Position numbers and translations under genes: made by a program
Part shown: positions 1 to 10,479 of the stretch, in pieces
Position numbering within the stretch: the stretch's first letter is position 1
How the letters are laid out: each line of letters opens with the position of its first letter
Source: Acanthosepion pharaonis
Taxonomy: Eukaryota; Mollusca; Cephalopoda; Sepiida; Sepiidae
NCBI GenBank assembly: GCA_903632075.3
Contig: CAHIKZ030002090.1
Span: forward strand, 5,012,001 to 5,076,000
Length of the DNA: 64,000 nt
Direction of reading: 5' to 3'
The notes under the pieces: generated by a model
What the model was told of the DNA's origin: nothing
Database searches by the model: none
What the model saw: only the letters and a program-made list of their open reading frames with translations

Positions 1-1
1 T

Positions 2-420
2 GGTTACGGTTATATATATATAGTCACAAACACCTCCAAAACCATTATAGATATACTAAGATCTTCAAACAATAATAGCACTAATATTTCTGAAGCAGGC
101 ATTTATAAAATAAATTGCCAAAACTGCTCCTCCCAATATATTGGAGAAACAAGTAGAAGTTTGAAAAAACGCATTTATGAGCACAAAAGAGACCTCACAA
201 AAAACAACTTAGCTAATGCAATAGTCATATATAGAAATAAATACAACCATAATTTTGATTTTAAAAATGCTACACTCATGAAAAAAGAAAATAACTCACT
301 CAGAAGGAAAATTCTGGAGAGTGCCGCCACAGAAAAATTATCCAAATATTAATTTACGCCCAGGCTTTTTCCCTATTTCACCTTTCTTAACAAAATTAAT
401 GCTCTTACAAACAAATATGC
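2..420 (+). mobile_element. Penelope-like element, GIY-YIG endonuclease end (5' cut by window)
   Basis: The frame is open from base 2 with no start codon and stops at 350-352. It reads IYKINCQNC, then YIGETSRS and EHKRDL. These match the GIY-YIG endonuclease that ends Penelope-like retroelement polyproteins: two-cysteine strand, Y-I-G loop, R and H helix residues. A one-base shift in the A-run at 333-337 moves the natural C-terminus into another frame, where NYPNINLRPGFFPISP continues. The copy is therefore decayed. The reverse transcriptase part would lie before the window. Family assignment is from remembered motifs, not a search. Confidence 0.75.
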
Positions 421-615
421 ACAACAGATTCATAAAATCGAAAGAAAATGGTTGAATACATCAACACAGATATAATGACAATATTCTCCCACGTGACAAT
501 CTCTGACGTCATTTTTCATTTAAAAATATGAAAATAGCGTTTCTCTACATTCCAGTTGCTCGGTACTTTCTGTTTTTGTTTTTATTAGTTACGTTGTTCA
601 TTTAATTTCATTTTC

Positions 616-668
616 GTATTTTGCTTTGATAAAGTCCACATTGGACGAAACGCGTCAGCAATTACCAG
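616..668 (+). ncRNA. hammerhead-ribozyme-like motif in PLE 3' region
   Basis: The order of parts is that of a type I hammerhead. Stem I is TTGCT (621-625) with AGCAA (657-661). Box 1 is TTGATAA (626-632; consensus CTGATGA). Stem II is GTCCA (634-638) with TGGAC (642-646), loop CAT. Box 2 is GAAA (647-650). A very short stem III leads to a GTC cleavage triplet ending at 656. Penelope-like elements are known to carry minimal hammerheads with short stem III. Both changed bases in box 1 (C3 and G8) are a contacting pair, so activity is doubtful. Confidence 0.6.
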
Positions 669-684
669 TTTTCCTATTGTCATT

Positions 685-689
<5 letters not shown>

Positions 690-760
<71 letters not shown>
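690..760. repeat. (AT)n microsatellite
   Basis: About 35 uninterrupted AT units, lying directly against the SINE that starts at 761. Confidence 0.98.
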
Positions 761-763
<3 letters not shown>

Positions 764-975
764 GAGGCACACCGTGTAGTAATGGATAACGGCTTGGATT
801 TAGGAATCGGAGAGCCGAGTTCGAATTCCAGGCGAATTCATTACATTTACTTACTTAATTTTCTTCTTCTTCCTCCAGCTACGGGTAAGTAGCAGGACAT
901 ACTAGTTTCTATAGCCTTGAATGGCAACTAGTCTAGGAGAAGGACAGCTCTGAATTCAAAACCTTGGGATTGGTT
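761..975 (+). mobile_element. tRNA-derived SINE
   Basis: The head has a pol III A-box-like stretch (gtagtaatggataacgg) and a B-box-like gagttcgaattcca. The body then has a CTTCTTCTTCCTCCAGCTA stretch and a tail ending near ctctgaattcaaaacc. The same head and body recur at about 12.5, 12.9, 44.0, 53.1, 60.4 and 61.1 kb. This copy lacks the usual middle part after attcattacat. It has no clear target duplication because the left side is an AT array. Confidence 0.75.
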
Positions 976-1067
976 TATGTGTTATATGTTTTGAATAACA
1001 TGAGGTTATGGATTTAATCGTTTTCTGATGATTTTTGTATTTTTGTGGTCATGTATCTTTGCTTGGC

Positions 1068-1068
<1 letters not shown>

Positions 1069-1104
<36 letters not shown>
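1069..1104. repeat. (AT)n microsatellite
   Basis: About 18 AT units immediately before a PLE fragment. Confidence 0.95.
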
Positions 1105-1106
<2 letters not shown>

Positions 1107-1272
1107 ATTTAAATATCTTTTTGACGATTGTATCTCTGATAAAAATGTTAATACATATGCTAGTTTTACTACGACGATGCTAACAAAAAGACTTACATTC
1201 CATTTGGTTGAGCATAGTTCAATCTCACATCATTTAAAGAAACACTTATGCCCACACTCACATGGGTATTAG
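1105..1272 (+). mobile_element. Penelope-like element fragment, second GIY-YIG lineage
   Basis: A short open frame after the AT array reads FKYLFDDCISDKNVNTYASF, then TTTMLTKRLTFHL, then SISHHLKKHLCP. The T-T-T, R-L-T and H-L pattern followed by a His-rich LKKH is the GIY-YIG-type C-terminal region of a different PLE group from the one at 2-420. A relative lies on the reverse strand at 56.1-56.4 kb (RRLTLHLNDNS). The stop is at 1270-1272. No RT is attached. Confidence 0.55.
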
Positions 1273-1513
1273 TTAAAAATACATCTATATTACATCTGTA
1301 CCTAAATGATATAACACGTCAGACAATATGATGCTTCCGTTTGGGACACAGGTTCGATCGCTGTCGGATGATATATTTTTCTATGAAATTTCTCGGACAT
1401 TCAGGCCGCTAAATGTAGTTTTAATACTGTTTATTATAAACAGAGCATTTACTTAAATATTTGTATCGATAAAAATAACGTATAAACAGAAAATATATTA
1501 AAATAATTGTCGA

Positions 1514-1587
<74 letters not shown>

Positions 1588-1943
1588 TGCTGAATGTTCC
1601 CTCCATGGAAACGGCTATTATAACCAATATCATTTGCATTATTAATGCTGACAAACCTTAGAAAAACACATAATAATAATGCGTAACTTTTCAATTTTAT
1701 CTTGTCAGTAGATGTAAACGCTTGTCTGCGAAAAAAATTATCAGAACCTTTGATATCCACCTGGCGTCAATTTTAACTGACGACTTCTTATTTTTCGTAT
1801 ATCTTGACTATTATTGCTTAAATTTTCTATTTACTTTGATTTCATATGAAAACTTACAAATTTTCCAACATACTTCAGTGAAATTTTCACTTCTGAAAAT
1901 TATACTTTAGAATAGTAGTTTAGATATTTGGGAAGAATATTAA

Positions 1944-1949
<6 letters not shown>
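1273..1949. other. AT-rich spacer with a central (AT)n array
   Basis: Apart from the (AT)n array at 1519-1584 I see no coding trace or repeat that recurs in the window. Confidence 0.5.
1519..1584. repeat. (AT)n microsatellite
   Basis: About 33 AT units without interruption. Confidence 0.98.

Positions 1950-2011
<62 letters not shown>
1950..2011. repeat. (AT)n microsatellite
   Basis: About 30 AT units without interruption. Confidence 0.98.
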
Positions 2012-2014
<3 letters not shown>

Positions 2015-3069
2015 AAGTATCAAGAAGGATACTAACAAAATATATTTATATAGAACAGTTAAATATATAATGGACGCTTCGCCATCAAACAACAGTACAC
2101 GAAAATATCTAACTGACCATTAATGTGGTAAAAATTCCAACGCTTATTGCTTGATCCTTTACAATGCCCTTCAGCAAGACTACGCAACACTTCATAAATA
2201 TAATAGTCATCTTACCGTGGAATATTGGAAACCAGCCTTGTCTCGACGTCTTGTATTTCTGTAAAGTGTTCAGTTATTTGCAACCTTGAGGCAGACTAAG
2301 CCTTGAAGATCTCAAAGAGATTCGCACTCTCGAAATGTAATTTTTTTTTAAAATTATTTTTCTCACAGTTTCAGATAGAAGAACGTTTTCATTATTCGTA
2401 ATCTTACTAGTAGTGTTATTAACTCTATTAGACTTCGCAGCGGGATATCCCTGACAGTAATTATTGAGTGGTCTTTTCTGTCGATGTCAAGATACCATGA
2501 CTAACTGATTAAGATAAATGTTTTTGCTTTTCTAAAATTCCAAGAAAAAAAACTGCTTAATCTTTCAAGAGTCCGCTTTCTCTTTCGTTGTCCTTTTTTT
2601 GTGTTTTTTTCTCTCTGCTTTCTTGAAATGTTTCCTTCTTTCGTTCACTACAGAGCTCACCAGATGTTTTGGCTTTATTAAATATTACATTTTTATTTAC
2701 TTTTATTATTATTTTCTTGCAATGACCACTTGAGTCATTATTTTTTAAAAAGTATAAAAACTTTAACTCACCAAAATGACATAAAATTTTATAATAATTC
2801 CTCTACGGGTGTTTTTTATTAATGTTTGTAGGCCAAATTAAGTTAAATTTTGCAACAATCCAATGTGCTTTTCATGTGTACGTGGTGGAGATGAAAAATT
2901 CTCGGCCCTACCAACTTCCAAAAGCTGATTATATCCGATTTTAAGGGTTTCTTGGTAAAGCCGGGCATATTTCATCTGCTTTCCCTTATATGTTTGGGTA
3001 TGTATGTACATGTGTGTTTATCTCTAAATGTGAAACACTGGATTTAAAAAAAAAAAAAAGAAAGAAAAC

Positions 3070-3071
<2 letters not shown>
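2012..3071. other. AT-rich stretch without recognised feature
   Basis: No reading frame of coding character and no repeat shared with the rest of the window was found. Confidence 0.5.
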
Positions 3072-3124
<53 letters not shown>

Positions 3125-3137
3125 TGAACAGACTGAC

Positions 3138-3179
<42 letters not shown>
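3072..3179. repeat. (GATA)n microsatellite with spacer
   Basis: Two GATA runs (3072-3124 and 3140-3179) are separated by tatgaacagactgacata. Nearly the same spacer separates GATA runs in the large array at 61.5-62.1 kb. Confidence 0.95.
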
Positions 3180-3487
3180 GTAATAATTCTCTTGGAGAAT
3201 ATAAAGAAAAACAGCTGCATTTATTTTGTACATAGCTTTTGTAAATTTCATTTTCGTTCGGTTTATCAAACTCTCCATCAGAAGGAAAAGATACACTCAT
3301 GGGACGAAAATTATGTGTTGAAAAAATGACACAAATAGTAACAAACAGGAGAGGAAAAATGAAAGTGAAACTACCAAACAATTAAGAAAGAAAATAAAAA
3401 AAAACTACTTAATTCTTTGAGAAACCACTATATCTGTGAAATTGGAAATTAATTTAATGAAGCCAAGCAACATAGACAATGTGTTAA

Positions 3488-4930
3488 AATGTGGGGAAAA
3501 GCGAAAAATCACATTCAAAACTTGAACAGAAGAAATATCCTGGTTTCAAAAGACACCCTGAATTATATTTCAACCCTGACCATAGTAAACTCAAGGTACC
3601 TGCAGAAATAGAAAATCTATTAATATTCATCCAATCATTACTAAGTCTGTGTCCAAACATAAGCCATAATGAACCTACTGATGTAGAAATGAATAAAGCT
3701 CTTCAAAAGCTAAGAACAATAAAGCATCACCGATGTTGAACTTTTGAAAACAACTGGCTTTCTCCCAAATTCAAGTTTCTCTATTTCATTAAAGAAGTCT
3801 GGAATCAGAAATACATCTCTCAAATGTAGAATTTATCTCGTTTTAATGCATTATGAAAACAAATAGATAGCCCTTATGACCCTCACATATACGGAGGTAT
3901 CAACTGAATCCGTCAGGGTGAAAATATTAATGAACATTATATTACAAGTCTATCATTGTTTTATGAAAGTCAACTCCTCATGATCCTGTCTGGTTTTCGT
4001 TGTGGTAAAGGATGCAATTATGGCATATATGTCATCAAACAATTCCAGTAAAATGCTTACCTCTCTAGCAGGAACTGTATACCTGCTTTGTTCACCTCAA
4101 AGCAGAATATGACGACATCAGCAGCGACTTCATCACCTCATCCGTTAGAAACCGGCTTCTAATCTACAAAACCACTGAATACATTAATCTAGTACAGGGA
4201 TTATCTATCTACAATATTGTTTATGCCTGGTCAGGACCACAATACGGAAACCTTTCAAAACCCATATGACAAGGAGGAAATGAGAGCCCCAGTTTATTTA
4301 ATCTCTTCCTGGACTATGACTTGAGTTTTAACAAACACTGATGTTCTGGGATGGGTATTGGCAATTTAAGCATTCCATACCACATCCCAAACGAATCTAA
4401 CAATAGAAGACAACAATCCCACTTTCCCTCCCGAGGCTAATGTATTGATGAGGAGAGAACTATTAAGATGGCATATGTATTGATAATTGAGATGTGTTGT
4501 CTCGAAAAACAACTAACCTTTGCTACTCGAAATTTTTTAAACATAGACTCTTCCATTCACAATGAGTGGAATGTCCATTCATAGGCACAGAAGTCGCAAA
4601 GTCTGTCGCAACCTGAGGATTTTGGTAAAGATCATCCCTCTTTGAACATTGTGGTCTTATGCTACAGAATCACAAACAAAGAACTGTACCAAATAACAGA
4701 AACCACATCACTTAAGAACAACAACTAAAATGGATAGCACATGTAACTAGAAGAGAAAATAATGACATAATCAAGATGTTGACATTCCACACGACTTCAA
4801 ATACAAGGTTAGGAAGGAAACCTCCATCAATACTGGAAATAGGAATAACAACTAATGGACTTAAAAACCTATTTTCTTGAAAAAAATGTTTTAAAAGAAA
4901 GATTTTATATATTTCAACCGAAGGCAGTAC
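3488..4930 (+). mobile_element. decayed non-LTR retrotransposon: reverse transcriptase and C-terminus
   Basis: Successive frames carry recognisable RT pieces. EPTDVEMNKALQKL is followed after a shift by VELLKTTG (the N-terminal RT block), then KAEYDDISSDF (palm Asp region), then QGGNESPSLFNLFLDY (RT block 4). Near 4725-4845 the LINE tail reads LKWIAHVTRRENNDIIKML and TSNTRLGRKPPSILE. Many stops and shifts show a dead copy. A second 3' end is at 11.69-11.90 kb. Exact clade is not assigned. Confidence 0.7.
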
Positions 4931-5315
4931 TGACTGTTCTGTCAATGAATGCCAAATGTTTCCTTATAGGGAAACGGCTAATATTACCATTACCATTAAT
5001 GTGAGCCTCCTATTTTTTATGCTCAACTCTGAGCTACTGAGAATTTCCATATAGCCGAAAATGAGGTGCCTAGCCATGGCCCAATATCTTGTAACCTAAT
5101 CTCTCCAACAATTAAAAGTTTATTGATTTCGATCCTTACTGATTAACCACGTTTATGTCCTTCTATCTTATGCAGTTAAGCATAAAATATCCTAATGGCG
5201 TATACCGCATCGAGGGTAAACGCATATCGTTCCCAGTGGTCAATGTCCAAACACAAATAGAAAAAAACTTAACATGCTCTTATGACTGTAATTGTCACCT
5301 ATTTGGGTTTTTTTT

Positions 5316-5780
5316 CCGTCCTGGGTATGAGGATAAACAACATCCGCGTCCAGGGTAAGACGATAAACTACGTCCAATAGCAAGGCCTCTGATCAGGAGG
5401 CTTTGAGGAGCATGGAACCACCTCTTAATTGCTGGTGTTCCCAGGTCCACACTGACCCGGGGTGGCAGCACCTGTTAGGGTTCCAGCTATGGACAAATAG
5501 TTAACCCCGAAACTGAGGTAAAAAGCATTATGAAAGTGTAAAACAAGGTTTTAATACCAGAAATACTTTGTAAAAAATTAATACCAGAAATAAATTTTTG
5601 AAGGAAATCTATTACTAGCAATACGTTTTTGAAAAAAAAATATTACCAGCAATATATTTTTTTAAATTATATTTCCAGCTATAAATTTTTGAGGAAAAAA
5701 TATTACCAGAGAAAAAAAAAGTAGTCGGCATTAAATGACCCATTGAGGTTGATATGCCGTAAAACAAACCAAACCAAAAC
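5316..5780 (+). repeat. unclassified interspersed repeat X, copy 1
   Basis: Contains tcctgggtatgaggataaac, ggaaccacctcttaattgc, then a run of degenerate 30-base units (taccagcaatatattttttt type, about 5550-5715), then cattgaggttgatatgccg. The reverse-strand copy at 13.80-14.31 kb has the same order of parts, with a different tandem block in the same place. A short part of the left edge is itself doubled (5316 and 5348). Confidence 0.6.
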
Positions 5781-5821
5781 TATTTGGTTTTTTACTGTCC
5801 TTTGCTAAATACACTTAATAA

Positions 5822-6150
5822 ATGTACCAAGCAACTAGTACTGTGCATTTTCCAAAGACGAATGACAAACAGAACTGTCTTGAAATATCTACTTTCAAAC
5901 AAATGCACTTGATCGTTATCAAAAAGACAACCCAAGACGTGAACTACTTATTAGTAATGTCAGAACCATGTATGTATGGATATTTAGCTATCTGGGCCAG
6001 CATATTAATAAACAACGGAAAAGTAACTCAAAAATTCGAAGATGAACGTGATTAGCGAAAGATGCCTTCCAGAAATTAAGCAAGCTACTAGGAGATACAG
6101 AAAAGAAATACAAACAAAAAATAGAAATGCAAAAAAGAGTACTGAACTAG
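5822..6150 (+). mobile_element. non-LTR retrotransposon C-terminal fragment
   Basis: YLAIWASILINNGKVTQKFE is followed after one shift by LAKDAFQKLSKLLGD and KIEMQKRVLN. This is the segment after the RT domain of the LINE family seen again at 14.4 kb (reverse) and 26.4 kb, where it reads IGIAKDAFQKLSRKK. Stops interrupt it. Confidence 0.6.
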
Positions 6151-6169
6151 CCTATCAAAGCGTAAGCAC

Positions 6170-6425
6170 TTATTCTGCTTTATTATTTAGAGGATTTTAA
6201 ATTTGTTGTCTATTTTTTTAGATTGGTTGCCCTACGAAGACTAAACAGTGAGTTATGCACTATTCTTAAGGGGATTTTAAATTCAGAGTTTTCCTTCTCT
6301 TAGATTGGTTGCCCTGCCACGGCTAAACAGTCTGCCCCCCCCCCATTATTTAAAAGGTTTTAAATTAGGTGGTTTCCTTCTCTTAGATTGCTTGCCCTAT
6401 CGCGGCTAAACAACCTGTTCTGAGC
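6170..6425. repeat. 82-base tandem repeat from SINE tail, locus 1
   Basis: Three units start near 6221, 6303 and 6386. Each has gattggttgccct, a ggctaaacagtct-like part and gattttaaattcagag. The unit is the reverse of the SINE end (agagttttccttctcctaga). The same units occur at 7.84-8.01 kb. Confidence 0.7.
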
Positions 6426-6689
6426 TTGTTCAAACCTGATTCTATGGATGCAGTGGATAAGACAAACTTTCTTTAAATTCTTCACAACAAATATCGTAAT
6501 GGCGACGAAACAGAATTTTTTGTATGTTAGCATTATATGGCAGTAAGTTTTACTGAACCACATCTGTTCTTATTGCACTTCTTAATAAATTTTGTAATTT
6601 ACAGCTGCGTTTGTTCGTAACAGCTGCTTCAATTCGTTGAAACGCGCGTGTATTTAAATATAGAAGACCTACTTCCACTTTAATTGTAC

Positions 6690-6890
6690 ATTTGCTTCAT
6701 GAACTGTTTTCGAGATTGGAGTACCAGATGCTATAGTGTCTGGCAATGGTACACAATTTACTTTGAGTGACTTTCAAAAATTTTACAGTTGAACATATAA
6801 CAATGCCGTCATAACACCCAAGATTAGTCTGAAGTTTTTGACGATGCGCTCAAAAGAGTGTTAACGAAATCTGCGTGTGTCTATTTAGTG
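6690..6890 (+). mobile_element. Gypsy-type LTR retrotransposon integrase fragment
   Basis: The frame reads GVPDAIVSGNGTQFTLSDFQ, the core-domain block around the second catalytic Asp of Gypsy-type integrases. In the family the motif is S-D-N-G-T-Q-F. Here the Asp is Gly, so the copy is dead. After a stop and a shift, DDALKRVLTKSACV resembles the later ERFVDALKRAL block. No LTR is seen next to it. Confidence 0.6.
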
Positions 6891-6904
6891 CTGCACTATA
6901 TGAA

Positions 6905-7260
6905 GTTGTTTGTTTTTTGGGGTTTTTTGTTTTGTTTTGTTTTGTTTGTTTGTTTTGTTTTTATTTTTTTATTTCCATACTAATAGCTTTCGAATATCTG
7001 AAATGTATCACTTACTGTTTCTTTTTTTTTTTTTTTTTTTTTTTTTTTTCAAGTATTTCTGTTGCTGCATCCGGAATTAATAACTTATTAGAATTTCATA
7101 GATCAATCATCGTCAACCATTATCAATTTCTGACTACTTTCATCGTATTTCTTTTAGGAATGTTTTCATCTTTGTTAGTTTTTTTTTTTGTGGGGGGTAG
7201 TTTATTTATTTGCTTTTCGTTTTTCTTTTTTTTCTTTTTTTTTTTCTTGTTTACAATTCC
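6905..7260. repeat. T-rich low-complexity tract
   Basis: Long T runs (7022-7050 and 7225-7247) with TG interruptions. Open frames over it are composition artefacts. Confidence 0.7.
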
Positions 7261-7373
7261 CAGATGGTCATTCGAAATGACGTTAGTAGCACAAGCCATA
7301 AAAGAAAACAAAAGTAGCGAGTGACGATATTCGAACACGCGTCACTTATACTCAGACATCCACTTTTATAGGT

Positions 7374-7454
7374 CATTGGTCGACAACCTTTTGCGTTGTA
7401 GTAGTTATTGGTTCGGACTTCGTGATGCCGCGTGCTGTAGGTTGCCCTCCCCTG
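7374..7454. mobile_element. possible 81-base hAT-like MITE
   Basis: The left end cattggtcgacaacct and the reverse of the right end (caggggagggcaacct) agree at 11 of 16 bases. They resemble the cagggg...ggcaacct ends common in hAT-derived MITEs. Flanks ttataggt and atataagt could be a worn 8-base target duplication. The case is modest. Confidence 0.4.
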
Positions 7455-7829
7455 ATATAAGTGGATAGATTCTTGTGGATTAAGCTACCCGGACAAATTA
7501 CCAGCGCCTCATGCCAATTTACTCATCTTTCGACGGTGACAGATACGTTATTTCTGATCCACTTTAACATTGAAGACAGTACGAAAGAAATGAATACCTT
7601 CTAATATATCTTGTTTTTTCATTAATTATTAATATTTCTGTGTCATAATAATAATCTAACATGTATAATAATAATAATAATAACATTAATAATAATAATA
7701 ATAATAATTTCCACGAGGGACAATTACCACCAGTGTGCAGAATAAGTAGAAAACTTGACGAAACTATAATATACATTATGATTGCCCAAGTTTAGTTCAG
7801 AATGAGTGGAGACGTGATCAAATTACCAA

Positions 7830-8010
7830 AATCATTGATTGGTTGCGCTATCACAGCTCAACAGTCCGTTCTCGCCTATTATTTACGAGGTTTAAATTCG
7901 GAGTTTTCCTTCTCTTCAATTGGTTGCACTACCACAGCTAAACAGTCCGTTCCCCCTATTATTTACGAGATTTTAAATTAACATTTCCCTTCTCTTCGAT
8001 TGAAGATTAT
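7830..8010. repeat. 82-base tandem repeat from SINE tail, locus 2
   Basis: Units start near 7837, 7918 and 7998, each with attggttgc, cagctaaacagtccgtt, tattatttacgag and ttttaaatt parts. The family is the one at 6.17-6.43 kb. A short (AAT)n run precedes it at 7664-7708. Confidence 0.7.
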
Positions 8011-8149
8011 GAGGATGAGGATAATAGACAAAAGTTGATCCTTTACTTGAAGAGATTAATATTGTATTCAGGAAAGCAGCCGGAATAAATTCTAGAGGGC
8101 ATTATTATACAAATGAAATAATCCACAATAAGATATATTTCTCCTCAGG

Positions 8150-8690
8150 AATATGTGTCTTGAAATGTTCATAAAATATTTAATATGCATAAAAAGATCT
8201 TTATTCTTACTGAAGAACAAGTTATATCAAGGCCGCACAACTAGTTGTCGTAATATTCAAACAGGTTTGATACTTCTCGGATATATACAGTCGTGCATGC
8301 CAGACTTAGTAAATGCTCAACTAAAAGCCCGTAGGAGTGACCATTTGACCTGGTTCAAAGCCAGACGTTTCAACTTTTTGGCCCAAATTCGAGGTAACTC
8401 CGACTTCGGCTGTAATCACGTGTCCAGGGGTCTAAATGCCGCGCCGACTCTCTCTGCAAGAAGCGATTTGTTGCTATGTGCAGTTTGAACGCTGGGCAAA
8501 TGCTGCAATCGAACGATAGATTCAGTTCGTGTGGGCGGAAGGGTCAGTGTACAGAGAACGGCCGGCAACTAGTGTGCATGCTAGGGACATTGATGAGTCA
8601 CCATTTATTCTATCGTCTCTACAGTGTTGGGCTCTCGCTTTACTCTGATCAGAGATCAAAACAGAAAAACAAATAGCCTATGGTTATTAC
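8150..8690. other. GC-richer unassigned stretch
   Basis: Base composition rises above the local level, and overlapping frames on the plus strand (8153-8488, 8476-8676) are open. I recognise no domain in them. It could be an unknown repeat or a gene relic. No second copy is seen in the window. Confidence 0.35.
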
Positions 8691-8759
8691 ATACACACAC
8701 ACACACGAACGTGCACACACAAAGACAAGCACACGCACATACACACATAAACACACACA

Positions 8760-9030
8760 CATATATATAGGATTTAATCAACCCTAAAAACTAACAATGA
8801 CATTAAAGCTGAATCAGGAACATAAAATATAGATTGTAATAAATGTTCCATGAAATACATTGGTGGGACATTTAGAAATTTAAATAAAAGATTCTATGAA
8901 CATAAAAGATGTCTTTTACAAAACAACACACTCAGTGTATTAGTTAGCAATTTATGATGGCGAAAATGTGTTGAAAGTGAACTGATTTCGAATCAACTAC
9001 AGTATATTTACGTCCAGGACCATGTCGGAT
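8760..9030 (+). mobile_element. decayed Penelope-like element, GIY-YIG end
   Basis: From 8808 the frame gives AESGT, a stop, then NIDCNKCSMKYIGGTFRN and KRFYEHKRCLLQNN before a stop. It is a close relative of the copy at 2-420 (YIGETSRS, EHKRDL). Near 9005 TVYLRPGP corresponds to the NLRPGFF tail there. The centre between these parts is deleted. Confidence 0.7.
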
Positions 9031-9321
9031 AATTACAAACAATAATAAAGGCGATAAAAAGAAAAAAAATATTGAATCTGATAGGCTAAGCTTAACATCG
9101 AAATTAAAATTTGAATATTGAGCGTCTCCGTGTCTTTGACATGTAAACTGTAAGCAATGTTTGTTTTATCTTCCACACCACAGACATGTTTTTTACATTT
9201 TTATATATAAGATTAATTCCATCATTAAAATCGTTATTCTTCAGAAAAAAACTCTTTCTATAAAAGAAAGGCCTCACTACGAAGTTTTCCACTTTGTCAT
9301 TTATGTGCACACTATTATTTT

Positions 9322-9322
9322 G

Positions 9323-9366
<44 letters not shown>

Positions 9367-9379
9367 AAGAAAGCAACCG

Positions 9380-9430
<51 letters not shown>
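9322..9430. repeat. two (AT)n microsatellites
   Basis: AT runs at 9322-9360 and 9383-9430, split by an A-rich 22-base spacer. Confidence 0.95.
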
Positions 9431-9433
<3 letters not shown>

Positions 9434-9819
9434 GAAGAGAGAAACTGAAAACATTTTTGTTGTAATTTGGATTTTTAAAAATATATATGCATTATGCTTT
9501 ATTTTCTATAATTTTCCTTCAGGTTTTTTAGGCTGGAGTTTGCTTTTAATTATTTTGGTTTGTTTTAGTATATTTTAGTTTGTCATTCTTGCTAAGTAGG
9601 TCTACGTTTTTTGTAATTTCTGTAAATAGTTCTGGGTTGTGTTCTAGTTGAGACATATGCGACGTTACGTTTCTTTGGATTTCGTAATTTTTTGCGAGTA
9701 CAAAAAGAGAGAGAGAGAGAGAGATAAGAGAGATGACCGTCGACTCATTGTGTATAATTATTTCTAATATATGAATATATTAGGCAAATATTGGCATTGA
9801 TTATTTGCAGTTGCATTAA

Positions 9820-10470
9820 TTTTACACTAAATCCTACATGTGTGTTCCATGTAATTTTGAACTAAACCCTACATGTATGTTTCATGTAATTTTACACTAA
9901 ATCATACAAGTGTGTTTTATTTAATTTTAGACTAAATCCTATATTGCGTTACATGTAATTTTACACTAAATCTTAAATGTGCGTATGTCATGTAATTTTA
10001 GACTAAATCCTATATTCCGTTACATGTAATTTTACACTAAATCTTAAATGTGCGTATGCCATGTAATTTTAGACTAAATCCTATATTGCGTTACATGTAA
10101 TTTTACACTAAATCTTAAATGTGCGTATGTCATGTAATTTTAGACTAAATCCTATATTCCGTTACATGTAATTTTACACTAAATCTTAAATGTGCGTATG
10201 CCATGTAATTTTAGACTAATTCCTATACTGCGTTACATGTAATTTTACACTAAATCTTAAATGTGCGTATATCATGTAATTTTAGACTAAATCCTATATT
10301 GCTTTAACTGTAATTTTACACTAAATCTTAAATGTGTGTGTCTCATGTAATTTTAGACTAAATCATTTTATTGCGTCACATGTAATTTCCCACAAAATCT
10401 TAAATGTGCGTGTGTCATGTAATTTTAGACTAAATCCTATATTGCGTTACATGTAATTTTACACTAAATG
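9820..10470. repeat. dimeric satellite, 34 + 37 base units
   Basis: Each subunit begins catgtaattttaNactaaat. From 9952 the starts fall at 9952, 9989, 10023, 10060, 10094, 10131, 10165, 10202, so 37- and 34-base subunits alternate in a 71-base higher-order unit. The first three subunits (9848-9950) are about 35 bases and not yet paired. Subunit A ends cctatattgcgtta and subunit B ends cttaaatgtgcgtatgt. Confidence 0.9.
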
Positions 10471-10479
10471 AAACAAATA

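Noticed and set aside
585..892. Open frames with runs of Tyr-Ile (also near 1.0, 9.3, 16.8, 22.4, 45.1 and 62.6 kb).
   Set aside because: Products of (AT)n arrays joined to short flanks.
9820..10470. CRISPR-like spacing of repeats.
   Set aside because: Both subunits are repeats with no unique spacers, the sequence is eukaryotic, and no cas genes are present.
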